Shown: in pieces, positions 56,139-63,579 of the stretch
How positions within the stretch are numbered: position 1 is the first letter of the stretch
Layout: each line of letters opens with the position of its first letter
Source of the DNA: Micromonospora sonchi
GTDB taxonomy: Bacteria > Actinomycetota > Actinomycetes > Mycobacteriales > Micromonosporaceae
NCBI RefSeq assembly: GCF_014646235.1
Contig: NZ_BMNB01000019.1
Span: forward strand, 1 to 64,000
Direction: 5' to 3'
Length of the DNA: 64,000 nt
Notes under the pieces: model-generated
The model's input: only the letters and a program-made list of their open reading frames with translations
What the model was told of the DNA's origin: nothing
The model's database searches: none
Position numbers and translations under genes: made by a program

Positions 56139-57152
56139 TCAGTTGGGTCGATCGGTCCAGGCGGTGTCGAGGATTACCTGGTACAAGCTGATCCGCACCG
56201 GCGAGAGGGTCAGCCGCTCGTGAGCGAGCAGTTCGCCTGTGTTCGGGTCGAAGATCAGCAAAGACTGCGCGTTGTGCGCGCGGTCGTCGAAGGTGATGCC
56301 CACCCCCTTCCGACCGGCCCGATCGGTGACCTGACCCCGCCACACGAACCCGGGTACATCGGCAAGGGCCCGCAAGATCCCTGCTCGCGTCTGGCGCGGG
56401 ACGACATACCGCCCGTACACCGTTGCGGCTTCCTTGCTGACGGCGGTGCCACCGAACCTGACCTTGAGCAGTTCGTTCAGTTGTGCTCGACCCGACGGCA
56501 GCGGCGCGAGGTCCATCGGTGGCAGCACAACCCTGTTCGGCGCAGCGGAGGCGGCAGCCGTGGGTTCGAGGTTGCGCTGCCAGTAGTCCCGGGACTCCTG
56601 GTCCGGATACTGTGGCTCAAGTTGAGCTGTGACCTGCTCACCAGTCCCGTCCGCCGCCTGCCAGACCTTGGTGTCGTTTGCGAAAGCGACTTGGTAGCGA
56701 CCGTCGGCAGAACTCATCACTGGGTCGCCCCACGTCTTCGTGTGGTGGTACATGTACCGGCCGGTGCGGCTGTCGTGCTGCGCGTCGACGAGCCTGCTTG
56801 CCAACGCGCGCAGTTCGCTTGCAGCATCACGGGTGCCAGAGCCGTACGCCACCGGCACGAGCACCATCCCCGGGTCCACCCCGCGCGGACTGGCGACCTC
56901 CGAGGTGTCCGGGCTGGACGGGCGGACCGTCTGGGCGATCGCTGCCGCGCCGACCGCTACGGCCAGCGTCCCGGCCGCCAAGACGAGCCTGCGGGTCGAG
57001 CGTGCCTGACGGCGACGAGCTACCGGCTCGGCGACAGCCTCAACGCGGCTGATCAGCTCGTGTGCCGACAGCCGGGGTGGTGCGACGATGCTGCCCCGGG
57101 CCGGGTCGATCGGCTTGAGGAGGGCACGCGTTCGCTGTTCTCCGAACATCAC
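56139..57152 (-). CDS. CU044_5270-family membrane protein, sigma-factor partner
   Basis: 337 residues. A cytoplasmic N-terminus (1-55) is followed by one membrane helix (STRRLVLAAGTLAVAVGAAA, about 52-72) and a large extracytoplasmic domain (SGTRDAASELRALASRLVDA, RYMYHHTKTWGDPVMSSADG, RNLEPTAAASAAPNRVVLPP). It is always found after ECF sigma factors in actinobacteria and is thought to act as a membrane partner. Here the start overlaps the sigma gene stop by 4 bp. The domain has no enzyme motif. Confidence 0.82.
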   Translation of the reverse strand: MMFGEQRTRALLKPIDPARGSIVAPPRLSAHELISRVEAVAEPVARRRQARSTRRLVLAAGTLAVAVGAAAIAQTVRPSSPDTSEVASPRGVDPGMVLVPVAYGSGTRDAASELRALASRLVDAQHDSRTGRYMYHHTKTWGDPVMSSADGRYQVAFANDTKVWQAADGTGEQVTAQLEPQYPDQESRDYWQRNLEPTAAASAAPNRVVLPPMDLAPLPSGRAQLNELLKVRFGGTAVSKEAATVYGRYVVPRQTRAGILRALADVPGFVWRGQVTDRAGRKGVGITFDDRAHNAQSLLIFDPNTGELLAHERLTLSPVRISLYQVILDTAWTDRPN

Positions 57153-57703
57153 ATGACCTTTCGGGGTCGAGCCAGCACCGGCTGCTGCACCGGCGATTCA
57201 GATCGGTGCGACATCGCGTCGTTGAGGCGCCTTCGAGCGCGGTGCAAGCGGACTGCGGCGGTGGTGCGGGTGCAACCAAGGACCTGAGCGGCCTCAGCAA
57301 CGGTCAACTCCTCCCAACCGACCAACCGGAGGATTTCCTGATCGAGGTCGGTAAGGGTGGCCAGGGCGGCCTGAAGATCAGCGACGCCCACCGTCGCGTC
57401 GGCACCGCACACGCCCGGCTCTTGCAAAAGGCCAGCGTCGGTCATCGGTAGTACGTCCGGTGCAGCTTTCCGAGCTCGCCATCTGTTCGCGAGCAGGCGC
57501 CGAGCCACCCCGTACAGCCAGGGCAGGCTACGGTCCGGAACCTCGCGGCGACGCCGCCAGGCGATGACAAACACTTCCTGGGCGAGTTCAGCCGCCGCTC
57601 CGTCATCGGCGAGCCGGCGCTGGCCGTACCTCACAACGTGTTCGTAGGAGGCCGCGTACACCCCGGTGAACCAATCCTCATCGCGCTTTTCCGGTGGGCC
57701 CAT
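57149..57703 (-). CDS. ECF RNA polymerase sigma factor
   Basis: 184-residue ECF sigma factor. Sigma-2 region DWFTGVYAASYEHVVRYGQR, AELAQEVFVIAWRRRREVPD and LPWLYGVARRLLANRWRARK. Sigma-4 region LATLTDLDQEILRLVGWEEL, TVAEAAQVLGCTRTTAAVRLHRARRRLNDAM. ATG at 57703 follows GGGGAG. Encoded in an operon with a membrane partner, as in the two other sigma modules nearby. Cognate promoters are not known. Confidence 0.93.
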   Translation of the reverse strand: MGPPEKRDEDWFTGVYAASYEHVVRYGQRRLADDGAAAELAQEVFVIAWRRRREVPDRSLPWLYGVARRLLANRWRARKAAPDVLPMTDAGLLQEPGVCGADATVGVADLQAALATLTDLDQEILRLVGWEELTVAEAAQVLGCTRTTAAVRLHRARRRLNDAMSHRSESPVQQPVLARPRKVM

Positions 57704-57895
57704 CCAAGACTCCCCGCCTGGTTGACGAACTCTCACCCTGGCTTGTGTCACCACCGGTCCGATGATTACCGCCGATCTTCACCCGCCCCTCTCGCGCGGT
57801 ACGACTTCTTGAGGGCGAACAGGGCCTCGACGGCTCCCTACCAGCCTCAGCATTGCTTCGGCAGACATGAAAACGGCTGGCAACGGCGCCCCGGC

Positions 57896-57913
57896 GGGCA
57901 GGTCAACCTGCCC
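57896..57913 (-). terminator. short hairpin after the beta-propeller gene
   Basis: GGGCAGGT-CA-ACCTGCCC, an 8-bp stem with a 2-nt loop, about 50 bp past the stop. A plausible terminator for the sigma/beta-propeller operon, though short. Confidence 0.45.
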
Positions 57914-57964
57914 ACCGGGGTAGTCACGTTCCCGCGATCGGCGATCCGCCGCGTCAAGCAGCTT

Positions 57965-59113
57965 TCAGAACGCGAGTTTCTCGGCAGCTGAACTCAGATC
58001 CGCCGATGATCCGACGTACACCCGCTGGGCGGTGTCCGACCCGTCCGCGAGCTGTACCGTCTGGATCACCTCACCGGTCAGGTCGACAACCTTGAGGCTG
58101 GGCCGTTCGGTGAGGTCCCGATCACCGTAGTCCTTCACGATCAGGTGCTCGTTGTCGTACCAGCCCACCACGGTCCCGGCAGTCGGTACGGAGAAGTCCT
58201 GTTCGATGGTGCCAGTGACGACGTCCACGATCTGGATCCGATCGTCCACAAGCGGGTTGTCCAACGCGATCCTGCTGCCGTCGGGTGAGAACCCGCCGCC
58301 GTCGTGCAGCGAGCCACCGGTGACGCGGAGGGTGCGGGTGGGCTTGCCGGACAGGTCGTAGAAGCCGATCCCTGTCACTCGGCCCGGCTCACTCTCGCTG
58401 TCAGAAACCGAATGAGTCAGAGCAACCCCCGTTCCGTCGGGTGTCCACACGAAGGCCAGACCGTTGGTGTTCTGCGTGCTGACGTCGGGCACCTCGACCT
58501 GGCGGACGTCCAGCGTCGCCGCGTCGACCAGCAAGAAACCATCGCCGCCGCCGTGCTTCGGCCGGTTGGTGATCAGAACCTGCCGGCCGTCGGGCGACCA
58601 GCTGGCACCCGAGGTGTAGCCGGCGTTGCCCGGCAGCCACCGGACCTGCCCGCTCTCCCGGTCCAGCACCCCTCTCCTCGACGGGTACGCCGGGCTGTTG
58701 TCCCCCACGTGCACCACCACCTGGCTGCCGTCCGGGGACGGCACCACCTCGTTGTACGGGACCTTGTCGTATTCGCCGGTGCTCGGGTCGAGCAACAGCG
58801 AATAGTCGTCCGCCGGCCCCATGTCTCCCGGGTTGTCGACCCCGCTGTACGCCGTCACGACGAACGGTTTGACCACCGGCGCCTGGCCGGTCACAGCGGG
58901 GGACAGGTTGCCACCGGGGCTGGCCAGGACACCGATGGCCACCGGTACAGCGACCAGCGCCGCGGCAACCCCAGCGACGCCGGTCACCGCCAGGCGTGCG
59001 GTTCGCCGCCGTCCGGCCGTACGAATCGCCGCCTGAGCCAGGTCGGCTGGGGGAGGAACGTCGGTGAGTTGGTCGAGCGCCTCACGAACGGCGTTCTCGA
59101 GTTGGGTGGTCAC
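57965..59113 (-). CDS. membrane-anchored beta-propeller protein (WD40-like)
   Basis: 382 residues. A cytoplasmic N-terminus (1-38; LTDVPPPADLAQAAIRTAGR) leads to one membrane helix (TARLAVTGVAGVAAALVAVPVAIGVL in part). The outside is a beta-propeller with repeated SPDG motifs (VVPSPDGSQVVV, SWSPDGRQVLI, WTPDGTGVAL, FSPDGSRIAL). It overlaps the sigma factor stop by 4 bp, so it is the probable membrane partner or anti-sigma protein of the SigE-type factor upstream. The inner N-terminus would bind the sigma factor; this is inferred from layout. Confidence 0.83.
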   Translation of the reverse strand: MTTQLENAVREALDQLTDVPPPADLAQAAIRTAGRRRTARLAVTGVAGVAAALVAVPVAIGVLASPGGNLSPAVTGQAPVVKPFVVTAYSGVDNPGDMGPADDYSLLLDPSTGEYDKVPYNEVVPSPDGSQVVVHVGDNSPAYPSRRGVLDRESGQVRWLPGNAGYTSGASWSPDGRQVLITNRPKHGGGDGFLLVDAATLDVRQVEVPDVSTQNTNGLAFVWTPDGTGVALTHSVSDSESEPGRVTGIGFYDLSGKPTRTLRVTGGSLHDGGGFSPDGSRIALDNPLVDDRIQIVDVVTGTIEQDFSVPTAGTVVGWYDNEHLIVKDYGDRDLTERPSLKVVDLTGEVIQTVQLADGSDTAQRVYVGSSADLSSAAEKLAF

Positions 59114-59628
59114 TGGTGAACCTCCTGCGCAGCAAGGTGAGTCAGCTCAGGGCAGAGCGTGCGGATCCGGTCGAGGGCGCGGGCGGCCTGGCTGCGTACC
59201 GTCGTCGGTTTGCAGCGCAGGATGTCCGCGATCTCCTCGTCGGACAGGTCCTCCAGATAACGCAGCACGAGCACCGCACGCTGCTTCGGCGCCAGGCGGT
59301 CCAGGGATGCCCGCAACGCCATACTCAGGTCGACCCGGCCGGTGAGGTCTGTGCTGGCCACATCTGGAAGCCGGTCGGTAACCACCTCCCGGCTCCGCAT
59401 CGGCCGGCGCCACCAACTCACCTGCTCCCGGTAGAGCGCCCGACGCAGATACGCCTCGGGCTGGCCGTGGCGGACCTTCCCCCAGTGCCGGTACGCCTTG
59501 GCCAACACCGTCTGCAACAGATCCTCGGCCTGCTGCCGATGGCCGGTCAACGCCAGGGCGGTCCGGAACAACGCATGCGACCGCGCCCCGACGAAGGCAG
59601 TGAAGTCCTGCCGCGTCTCAAGATCCAT
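59110..59628 (-). CDS. SigE-family ECF sigma factor, first paralogue
   Basis: 172-residue sigma factor. Sigma-2: QDFTAFVGARSHALFRTALA, GHRQQAEDLLQTVLAKAYRH and YREQVSWWRR. Sigma-4: LDRLAPKQRAVLVLRYLEDL, SDEEIADILRCKPTTVRSQAARALDRIRT (in parts). It is closely related in pattern to the factor at 61165 (shared AEDLLQ/AEDLFQ, LAKAYRHW/LAKTIPRW, YREQVSWWRR, VLRYLEDL/VLRYYEDL). ATG at 59628. Operon with the beta-propeller protein. Confidence 0.92.
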   Translation of the reverse strand: MDLETRQDFTAFVGARSHALFRTALALTGHRQQAEDLLQTVLAKAYRHWGKVRHGQPEAYLRRALYREQVSWWRRPMRSREVVTDRLPDVASTDLTGRVDLSMALRASLDRLAPKQRAVLVLRYLEDLSDEEIADILRCKPTTVRSQAARALDRIRTLCPELTHLAAQEVHQ

Positions 59629-59901
59629 AGAATTTCCCGGGTGTCATGCTTCTAAGAACGCGACATCAGCCTGGCCCGCTGCTTCGCCGGCTTCATGATC
59701 CTGACCAGTTCCCCACGATCGGTCCACGGGATTCTCGGCTGCCGTCATCTGCGCGGGTGTGTTGGGCGATTCGAGTCCGACGAAGAGTGGGACGACTATC
59801 GCCGGTGATCCGCTACCGATAAGTTTGTCCAGCTCATTCCGGCGCACCGGTGACGACATCGAGTCGGGTTGGCTAAGCTGTTAGCTAAACGAGGAGGTCG
59901 G
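59629..59901. other. intergenic, toxin-antitoxin promoter region
   Basis: 273 bp between the sigma factor and the antitoxin gene. A 71-codon frame on the minus strand (59644-59859) has no ribosome site and low confidence. The right end carries the antitoxin promoter and operator. Confidence 0.4.
59872..59888. promoter_or_regulatory. toxin-antitoxin operator
   Basis: GCTAAGCTGTTAGC (59872-59885) is an inverted repeat with GCTAA/TTAGC arms, overlapping TTAGCTAA (59881-59888). It lies just ahead of the antitoxin ribosome site AGGAGG, as expected for an autorepressed Phd/YefM-type operon. Confidence 0.6.
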
Positions 59902-60159
59902 ATGATGTCGGCTGAAGCCGTGCACTACAACATGCATGACGCCAAGACCCACCTGTCACGCATCATCGAACGGGTGGAACGCGGCGAAGAGATCATCATC
60001 GACCGGGCGGGCACTCCGGTAGCGAAGGTGGTGCCGCTTGTACGACGGGCTAACCGCACAGCAGTCGGCTCCCTCGCCGGGCAACTGGACCTCTCAGGCG
60101 ACTGGGACTCTCCCCAGACCAACGCCGAGATCGCCGCCGACTTCGGCATCGGCGCATGA
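59902..60159 (+). CDS. Phd/YefM-family antitoxin
   Basis: 85-residue antitoxin. The DNA-binding N-terminal part is seen in HYNMHDAKTHLSRIIERVERGEEIIIDRAGTPVAKVVPL (in parts); the C-terminal tail (LAGQLDLSGDWDSPQTNAEI) would cover the toxin active site. ATG at 59902 has AGGAGG with 4-bp spacing; a second ATG follows directly. It overlaps the PIN-domain gene by 4 bp and probably represses its own promoter. Confidence 0.93.
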   Translation: MMSAEAVHYNMHDAKTHLSRIIERVERGEEIIIDRAGTPVAKVVPLVRRANRTAVGSLAGQLDLSGDWDSPQTNAEIAADFGIGA

Positions 60160-60530
60160 CTCTGCTGCTGGACACCCACGTCGCGCTCTGGGCCATCACC
60201 GGCGATGCGACCCTGGGCGCCGAGTTCCTCGATCAGCTACGCCACGAGCCAGACATTTTTCTCTCCCCGGTCAGCCTGTGGGAGATCACCATCAAGCAGA
60301 GCGCGGGGAAGCTTGCAGGACCCGCTGACCTCGCCGAGCGGGTAAGGGACATGGGCTTCCGTGAACTCCCGGTGACCCATGCCCACGCCATCGCCGCCGG
60401 CCGCCTGCCACCTCACCACCGCGATCCCTTCGACCGCATCCTCGTGGCACAGGCGATCACCGAGAGTTTGACCCTGGCCACCCGCGACGCGTCGATAGCG
60501 CTGTACGACGTGGACGTCCTCAAGGTGTGA
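60156..60530 (+). CDS. PIN-domain ribonuclease toxin
   Basis: 124-residue VapC-like PIN toxin, a Mg-dependent RNase. The acidic residues are present: D6 in LLLDTHVAL, E43 in SLWEITIKQ, and D90 with D93 in HHRDPFDRILVAQAI. The late acidic position is in TRDASIALYDVDV. ATG at 60156 overlaps the antitoxin stop. The family (COG3744 type) pairs with Phd/YefM antitoxins as here. The operon ends at 60530 and a hairpin follows. Confidence 0.93.
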   Translation: MTLLLDTHVALWAITGDATLGAEFLDQLRHEPDIFLSPVSLWEITIKQSAGKLAGPADLAERVRDMGFRELPVTHAHAIAAGRLPPHHRDPFDRILVAQAITESLTLATRDASIALYDVDVLKV

Positions 60531-60645
60531 TCGGAGGAACCCCTAACTCGAAAATCGATCCGTACGTAGACACGCGGCGTTGTTTCGACCTCGACACCTG
60601 GTGCTGGCGCAGCGACACTGGGCAGTCACTCAAGGTCAGACCCGG

Positions 60646-60678
60646 GCTGGGCCCGCCACCTCAAGTGGCAGGCCCAGC
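60646..60678. terminator. bidirectional terminator
   Basis: GCTGGGCC-c-GCCAC (60646-60659), loop CTCAA, GTGGC-a-GGCCCAGC (60665-60678): 13 pairs with one mismatch. It lies between the PIN toxin gene and the convergent sigma-partner gene. Confidence 0.8.
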
Positions 60679-60721
60679 GTGCGCAGAGGCGCTGCTCCAA
60701 GGGTTTGGGCGAGCGCCGGGA

Positions 60722-61168
60722 TCAGCGCGGGCTGGGGCTGAGACCGGGCTTACTCGGGCTGGGGCTGGGGCTGAGGCCCGGCTTACTCGGGCTGGGGCTG
60801 GGGCTGAGGCCCGGCTTACTCGGGCTGGGGCTGGGGCTGAGGCCCGGCTTACTCGGGCTGGGGCTGGGGCTGAGGCCCGGCTTACTCGGGCTCGGGCTGG
60901 GACTGAGGCCCGGCTTACTCGGGCTCGGGCTGGGGACGGAGTTCGCCGGCTGTGACGGCCGGCCATCGTTGCTGCCGTTGGCGGCAAATGCAAACGGTGT
61001 GGCGATCACGAGGGCGGCTAGAACTCCGGCCGCACTCGCCGCCACGGTGTTCCGGCGGCGGTTACGCGCCCGCCGTTCCGCCCTGCTCAAGGGGTCCTGC
61101 ATAGTTGGTGCCTCCTTGGCCATCTCGGAGAGGGTGGAGCGGAGTAGGTGTTCGAACGACTCAGTCAT
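60722..61168 (-). CDS. small membrane protein with SPSPSPSKPGL repeats, sigma-factor partner
   Basis: 148 residues. A cytoplasmic N-terminus (1-50; MTESFEHLLRSTLSEMAKEA, SRAERRARNRRRNTV) precedes one membrane helix (AASAAGVLAALVIATPFAFA, about 51-71). A tail follows, made of six copies of an 11-residue Ser/Pro/Lys unit ending SPSPR. The overlap of 4 bp with the sigma factor gene and the layout (inner helix-rich segment, one membrane helix) suggest an anti-sigma role. The outer repeat region may span or anchor to the wall. ATG at 61168. Confidence 0.78.
   Translation of the reverse strand: MTESFEHLLRSTLSEMAKEAPTMQDPLSRAERRARNRRRNTVAASAAGVLAALVIATPFAFAANGSNDGRPSQPANSVPSPSPSKPGLSPSPSPSKPGLSPSPSPSKPGLSPSPSPSKPGLSPSPSPSKPGLSPSPSPSKPGLSPSPR
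60731..60936 (-). repeat. 33-bp tandem repeat, six copies
   Basis: Unit starts (GCTTACTCGGG) recur at 60748, 60781, 60814, 60847, 60880 and 60913, exactly 33 bp apart. Each encodes 11 residues (SPSPSPSKPGL). The copies are almost identical, so the array is young or kept by slippage. Spacers are absent, so it is not a CRISPR array. Confidence 0.95.
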
Positions 61169-61671
61169 CGCTGCAGCTCCAGCAGTTCCGTGTTCGGTAG
61201 AAGTTGGCGCAGCCGGGTGACCGCTCGGTGGGTTCGGCTGCGAACCGTCCCAACCGAGCAGCCCAGCAGCTCGGCGACCTCGGCCTCCGGCAGATCCTCG
61301 TAATAACGGAGGACCACCACTGCTCGCTGTGCTGGCGGCAACTGCCACAGTGCGGCCTGTAGTGCCAACCGGAGATCCGTTCCCGCACTCGGATCGGCCA
61401 CCACGGAAGCGTCCGTACCGATTGATACGTCCCGGCGGCGACGCAACCGCCGCCACCAGCTGACCTGCTCTCGGTACATGACCGCCCGCAGGTACCCCTC
61501 CGGATCGGAATGGCGAATACTCCGCCACCTCGGGATCGTCTTTGCCAGCGCCGACTGGAACAGGTCCTCGGCGCTGCTCCGGTCACCGGTGAGCAGGTAG
61601 GCGACCCGTATCAGCACCGGCGCACGGCTAGCCACGAACTCGGCCAGCAGTGCCCGTTCGTCGTCGTCCAC
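61165..61671 (-). CDS. SigE-family ECF sigma factor, second paralogue
   Basis: 168-residue sigma factor. Sigma-2: LLAEFVASRAPVLIRVAYLL, DRSSAEDLFQSALAKTIPRW and YREQVSWWRRLRRRRD. Sigma-4: WQLPPAQRAVVVLRYYEDLP, AEVAELLGCSVGTVRSRTHR. ATG at 61671 (MDDDERALL). It is a close paralogue of the factor at 59110. The toxin-antitoxin operon lies between the two, so a local duplication with an insertion is likely. Coupled to the repeat-bearing membrane partner. Confidence 0.92.
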   Translation of the reverse strand: MDDDERALLAEFVASRAPVLIRVAYLLTGDRSSAEDLFQSALAKTIPRWRSIRHSDPEGYLRAVMYREQVSWWRRLRRRRDVSIGTDASVVADPSAGTDLRLALQAALWQLPPAQRAVVVLRYYEDLPEAEVAELLGCSVGTVRSRTHRAVTRLRQLLPNTELLELQR

Positions 61672-61850
61672 CCCACCACCCTCGTTTCCTCGTTCTCACC
61701 GTTACAGACGCCTAAAGAACGTGCGGCTATCCCGAAGCCGACGAGATTTTGGGGAGGTGAGCCGCCTCGGCCTGATGCCCGACGGGAGATGCCGGGGGGA
61801 GGAGGAACAGGCAGTTGTAACGCTGTCCAGGAATCTCCTCGCCGGGCAGT

Positions 61851-62110
61851 CGCAGACCGGCTGAGTTCGCCACCCATCGGGAGGCAGTTGCAGAGGTTGC
61901 GGCGAAGGCGGCTGGCGGGCTGAGGTTCCACGATCTGCGGCACTGCTACGCCACGTGGCTGGTATCCGGCGGGGTGCCGATCAACGTCGTCTAGGCCGTG
62001 ATGGGCCACGAGCAGGCGTCAACGACGCTCAACCGCTACACGCACACCCCGGCAGACTTCTACGGGCCGGTGCGCAAGGTCTTCGCCAGCGTGAAGAAAG
62101 CCCGTGACCA
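61851..62110 (+). pseudogene. tyrosine recombinase (integrase) C-terminal remnant
   Basis: In one frame the text reads PAEFATHREAVAEVAAKAAG, then GLRFHDLRHCYATWLVSGGV and PINVV, then TAG at 61992-61994, then AVMGHEQASTTLNRYTHTPA. The HDLRH motif and the catalytic GHEQ...NRYTH end of phage-type integrases are clear. The stop stands where CAG (Gln) is expected. The N-terminal two thirds are missing. It ends about 10 bp before tRNA-Ala, the typical attachment side of such elements. Confidence 0.85.
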
Positions 62111-62121
62111 GGCTAGATGTG

Positions 62122-62197
62122 TGGTGGAGCCCAGGGGACTCGAACCCCTAACCCCTGCCTTGCAAAGGCAGTGCTCTGCCAGTTGAGCTAGGGCCCC
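62122..62197 (-). tRNA. tRNA-Ala(TGC), CCA encoded
   Basis: The minus strand folds with acceptor GGGGCCC/GGGCTCC, D-arm, anticodon stem CTGCC/GGCAG with loop TTTGCAA (anticodon TGC), and T-arm AGGGGTTCGAGTCCCCT. CCA is encoded. Linked to tRNA-Ile and gyrA as is usual in actinobacteria. Confidence 0.97.
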
Positions 62198-62222
62198 GAC
62201 GGCGGACGGCACCGCCGGTGGT

Positions 62223-62351
62223 TCAGCGAAGATCCGGCGAGGTGGTGGCCTCGTGCCAGAGGGCTCGCTCGTCGTTCGCTTCCTTGATCTTCTTGGCTAC
62301 CACGGCGGCCACGCCGACGACGCCGGCCAGAATCAACAGCTTCTTGAACAT
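62223..62351 (-). CDS. DLW-39-type small protein
   Basis: 42 residues: a hydrophobic N-terminal helix (MFKKLLILAGVVGVAAVVAK) and a charged tail (KIKEANDERALWHEATTSPD, then LR). The LW-EAT pattern and the position between two tRNAs next to gyrA match the small actinobacterial DLW-39 family; function unknown, probably a membrane-attached peptide. ATG at 62351, GAGGGG upstream. Confidence 0.85.
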   Translation of the reverse strand: MFKKLLILAGVVGVAAVVAKKIKEANDERALWHEATTSPDLR

Positions 62352-62395
62352 CGGGGCTACCCCTCACGCTCGGCGTGCCGTCGGATCATGTGCGG

Positions 62396-62469
62396 TGGGG
62401 CTAGCTGGAATCGAACCAGCGACCTCAGAGTTATCAGCTCTGCGCTCTAACCGACTGAGCTATAGCCCC
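62396..62469 (-). tRNA. tRNA-Ile(GAT), CCA not encoded
   Basis: Acceptor GGGGCTA pairs with TAGCCCC; the anticodon loop CTGATAA gives GAT; the T-arm is GCTGGTTCGATTCCAGC. The bases after the discriminator A are CCG rather than CCA, so the tail is added enzymatically. Confidence 0.97.
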
Positions 62470-62593
62470 GCTAGCGTCGAGCAAGGTTAACCCATCCGCC
62501 CACCCCTCCCCAAATCGGGGTCAGGCAGGTCGAGCACCCGCATCGTCGCTGCCGAACCTACCCGAATACCAGCGACAGCCACACCGAAATACA

Positions 62594-62627
62594 CACCGGG
62601 CCGGCCGCGGTGGCGGCCGGCCCGGTG
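62594..62627 (-). terminator. terminator of the gyrA-DUF3566 transcript
   Basis: A perfect 15-bp stem (CACCGGGCCGGCCGC and complement) with a 4-nt loop, 16 bp after the DUF3566 stop. Confidence 0.88.
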
Positions 62628-62642
62628 ATCGGGTTGTGAAGG

Positions 62643-63575
62643 TCAGTCGCGCTCGGCGAGGGTCAGCTCGATGCCGCCCACCAGGTCGGCGCAGACGTTG
62701 TACACGAATGCCCCGAGCGTGGCCAGCGCCGTGAACAGTACGACGTTCACCAGGCCGATCAACGCCGAGCTGAAGATCACGCCCTTCGCGGTGATCTGGA
62801 AACCGCTGGTGCCCTGCCCACCGCTGCTGGCGTTGACCAGGTCACCCAGGCTGTCGTTCACGCTGGCGAAGACTCCCATCGCGTCCAGCGCCAGGTACAG
62901 CACCGAGGTCGCGACGACGATGACGATGAACAGCACCACCGAGACGGCGAACGCGAACTTCATCACCGACCACGGGTCGATCCGCTTGAGGTTCAGCCGG
63001 GCCCGACGCGGCCCGCGCGAGGCGGCCGAGCTGACCGAGGTACGCGCTGCGCGTACCGCATCACCCACCCGCGCGGCACCGACGGCCGCGGCACCGACGC
63101 CCGGAGGAAGTCCTCCGCCGCTCGCCGGGCGTCCGGTCCCGAACGAGCGGGTGGCGTCCGGCTTCGCCGCCGCCCCGGTGACCCTCGGCTGCGTGCCGGT
63201 CGTGCCACTGCCGAACTTCGGCAGAAAGCCCGTGGTGCCCGTCGAAGACTGGCTCGGACGGGTACCGATCGGCTGGGTGGTCGACGGGGTATCGGCGCTG
63301 GCGCTCGCCGGTGTCGCGGTGGCACTCCCCGAGTCGGCGGACTCGATGCCGCTCTGCTCCCCGGAAACGGCCTCTCCGTCGTCGTCGGTGGGCTTCTCGG
63401 GCGGCGGGGCCATCCCCGGGGCCCGGGTGAATTTCGGTGCAGGCGCGTCGGCGGGGACCGTGGCCCGGCCCACGGCCGTGCGGCCGGCCGCAGGCGCGCC
63501 GCTCTTCGCAGCCTCCTCGTCGACCGGGTTGGCCGAGGTCCCCGCGTTCCCCGACTTCGCCTGTGTCTCCGTCAT
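62643..63575 (-). CDS. DUF3566 transmembrane protein next to gyrA
   Basis: 310-residue counterpart of the mycobacterial protein Rv0007. A long disordered N-terminus rich in Ala, Pro, Thr and Ser (1-195) is followed by the DUF3566 domain. Seen there are RARLNLKRIDPWSVMKFAFA, a first helix (SVVLFIVIVVATSVLYLALD), the loop NDSLGDLVNASSGG, and a second helix (GLVNVVLFTALATLGAFVYN) ending in VCADLVGGIELTLAERD. ATG at 63575. It follows gyrA by 4 bp. In mycobacteria and other actinobacteria the protein is linked to division or growth; that role is inferred here. Confidence 0.92.
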   Translation of the reverse strand: MTETQAKSGNAGTSANPVDEEAAKSGAPAAGRTAVGRATVPADAPAPKFTRAPGMAPPPEKPTDDDGEAVSGEQSGIESADSGSATATPASASADTPSTTQPIGTRPSQSSTGTTGFLPKFGSGTTGTQPRVTGAAAKPDATRSFGTGRPASGGGLPPGVGAAAVGAARVGDAVRAARTSVSSAASRGPRRARLNLKRIDPWSVMKFAFAVSVVLFIVIVVATSVLYLALDAMGVFASVNDSLGDLVNASSGGQGTSGFQITAKGVIFSSALIGLVNVVLFTALATLGAFVYNVCADLVGGIELTLAERD

Positions 63576-63579
63576 TCAA

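Noticed and set aside
59644..59859. 71-codon frame on the minus strand before the toxin-antitoxin operon
   Set aside because: Weak start, no ribosome site, overlaps the antitoxin promoter.
60731..60936. Regular 33-bp repeats as a CRISPR array
   Set aside because: No spacers between units, units are in frame within a gene, no cas genes nearby.
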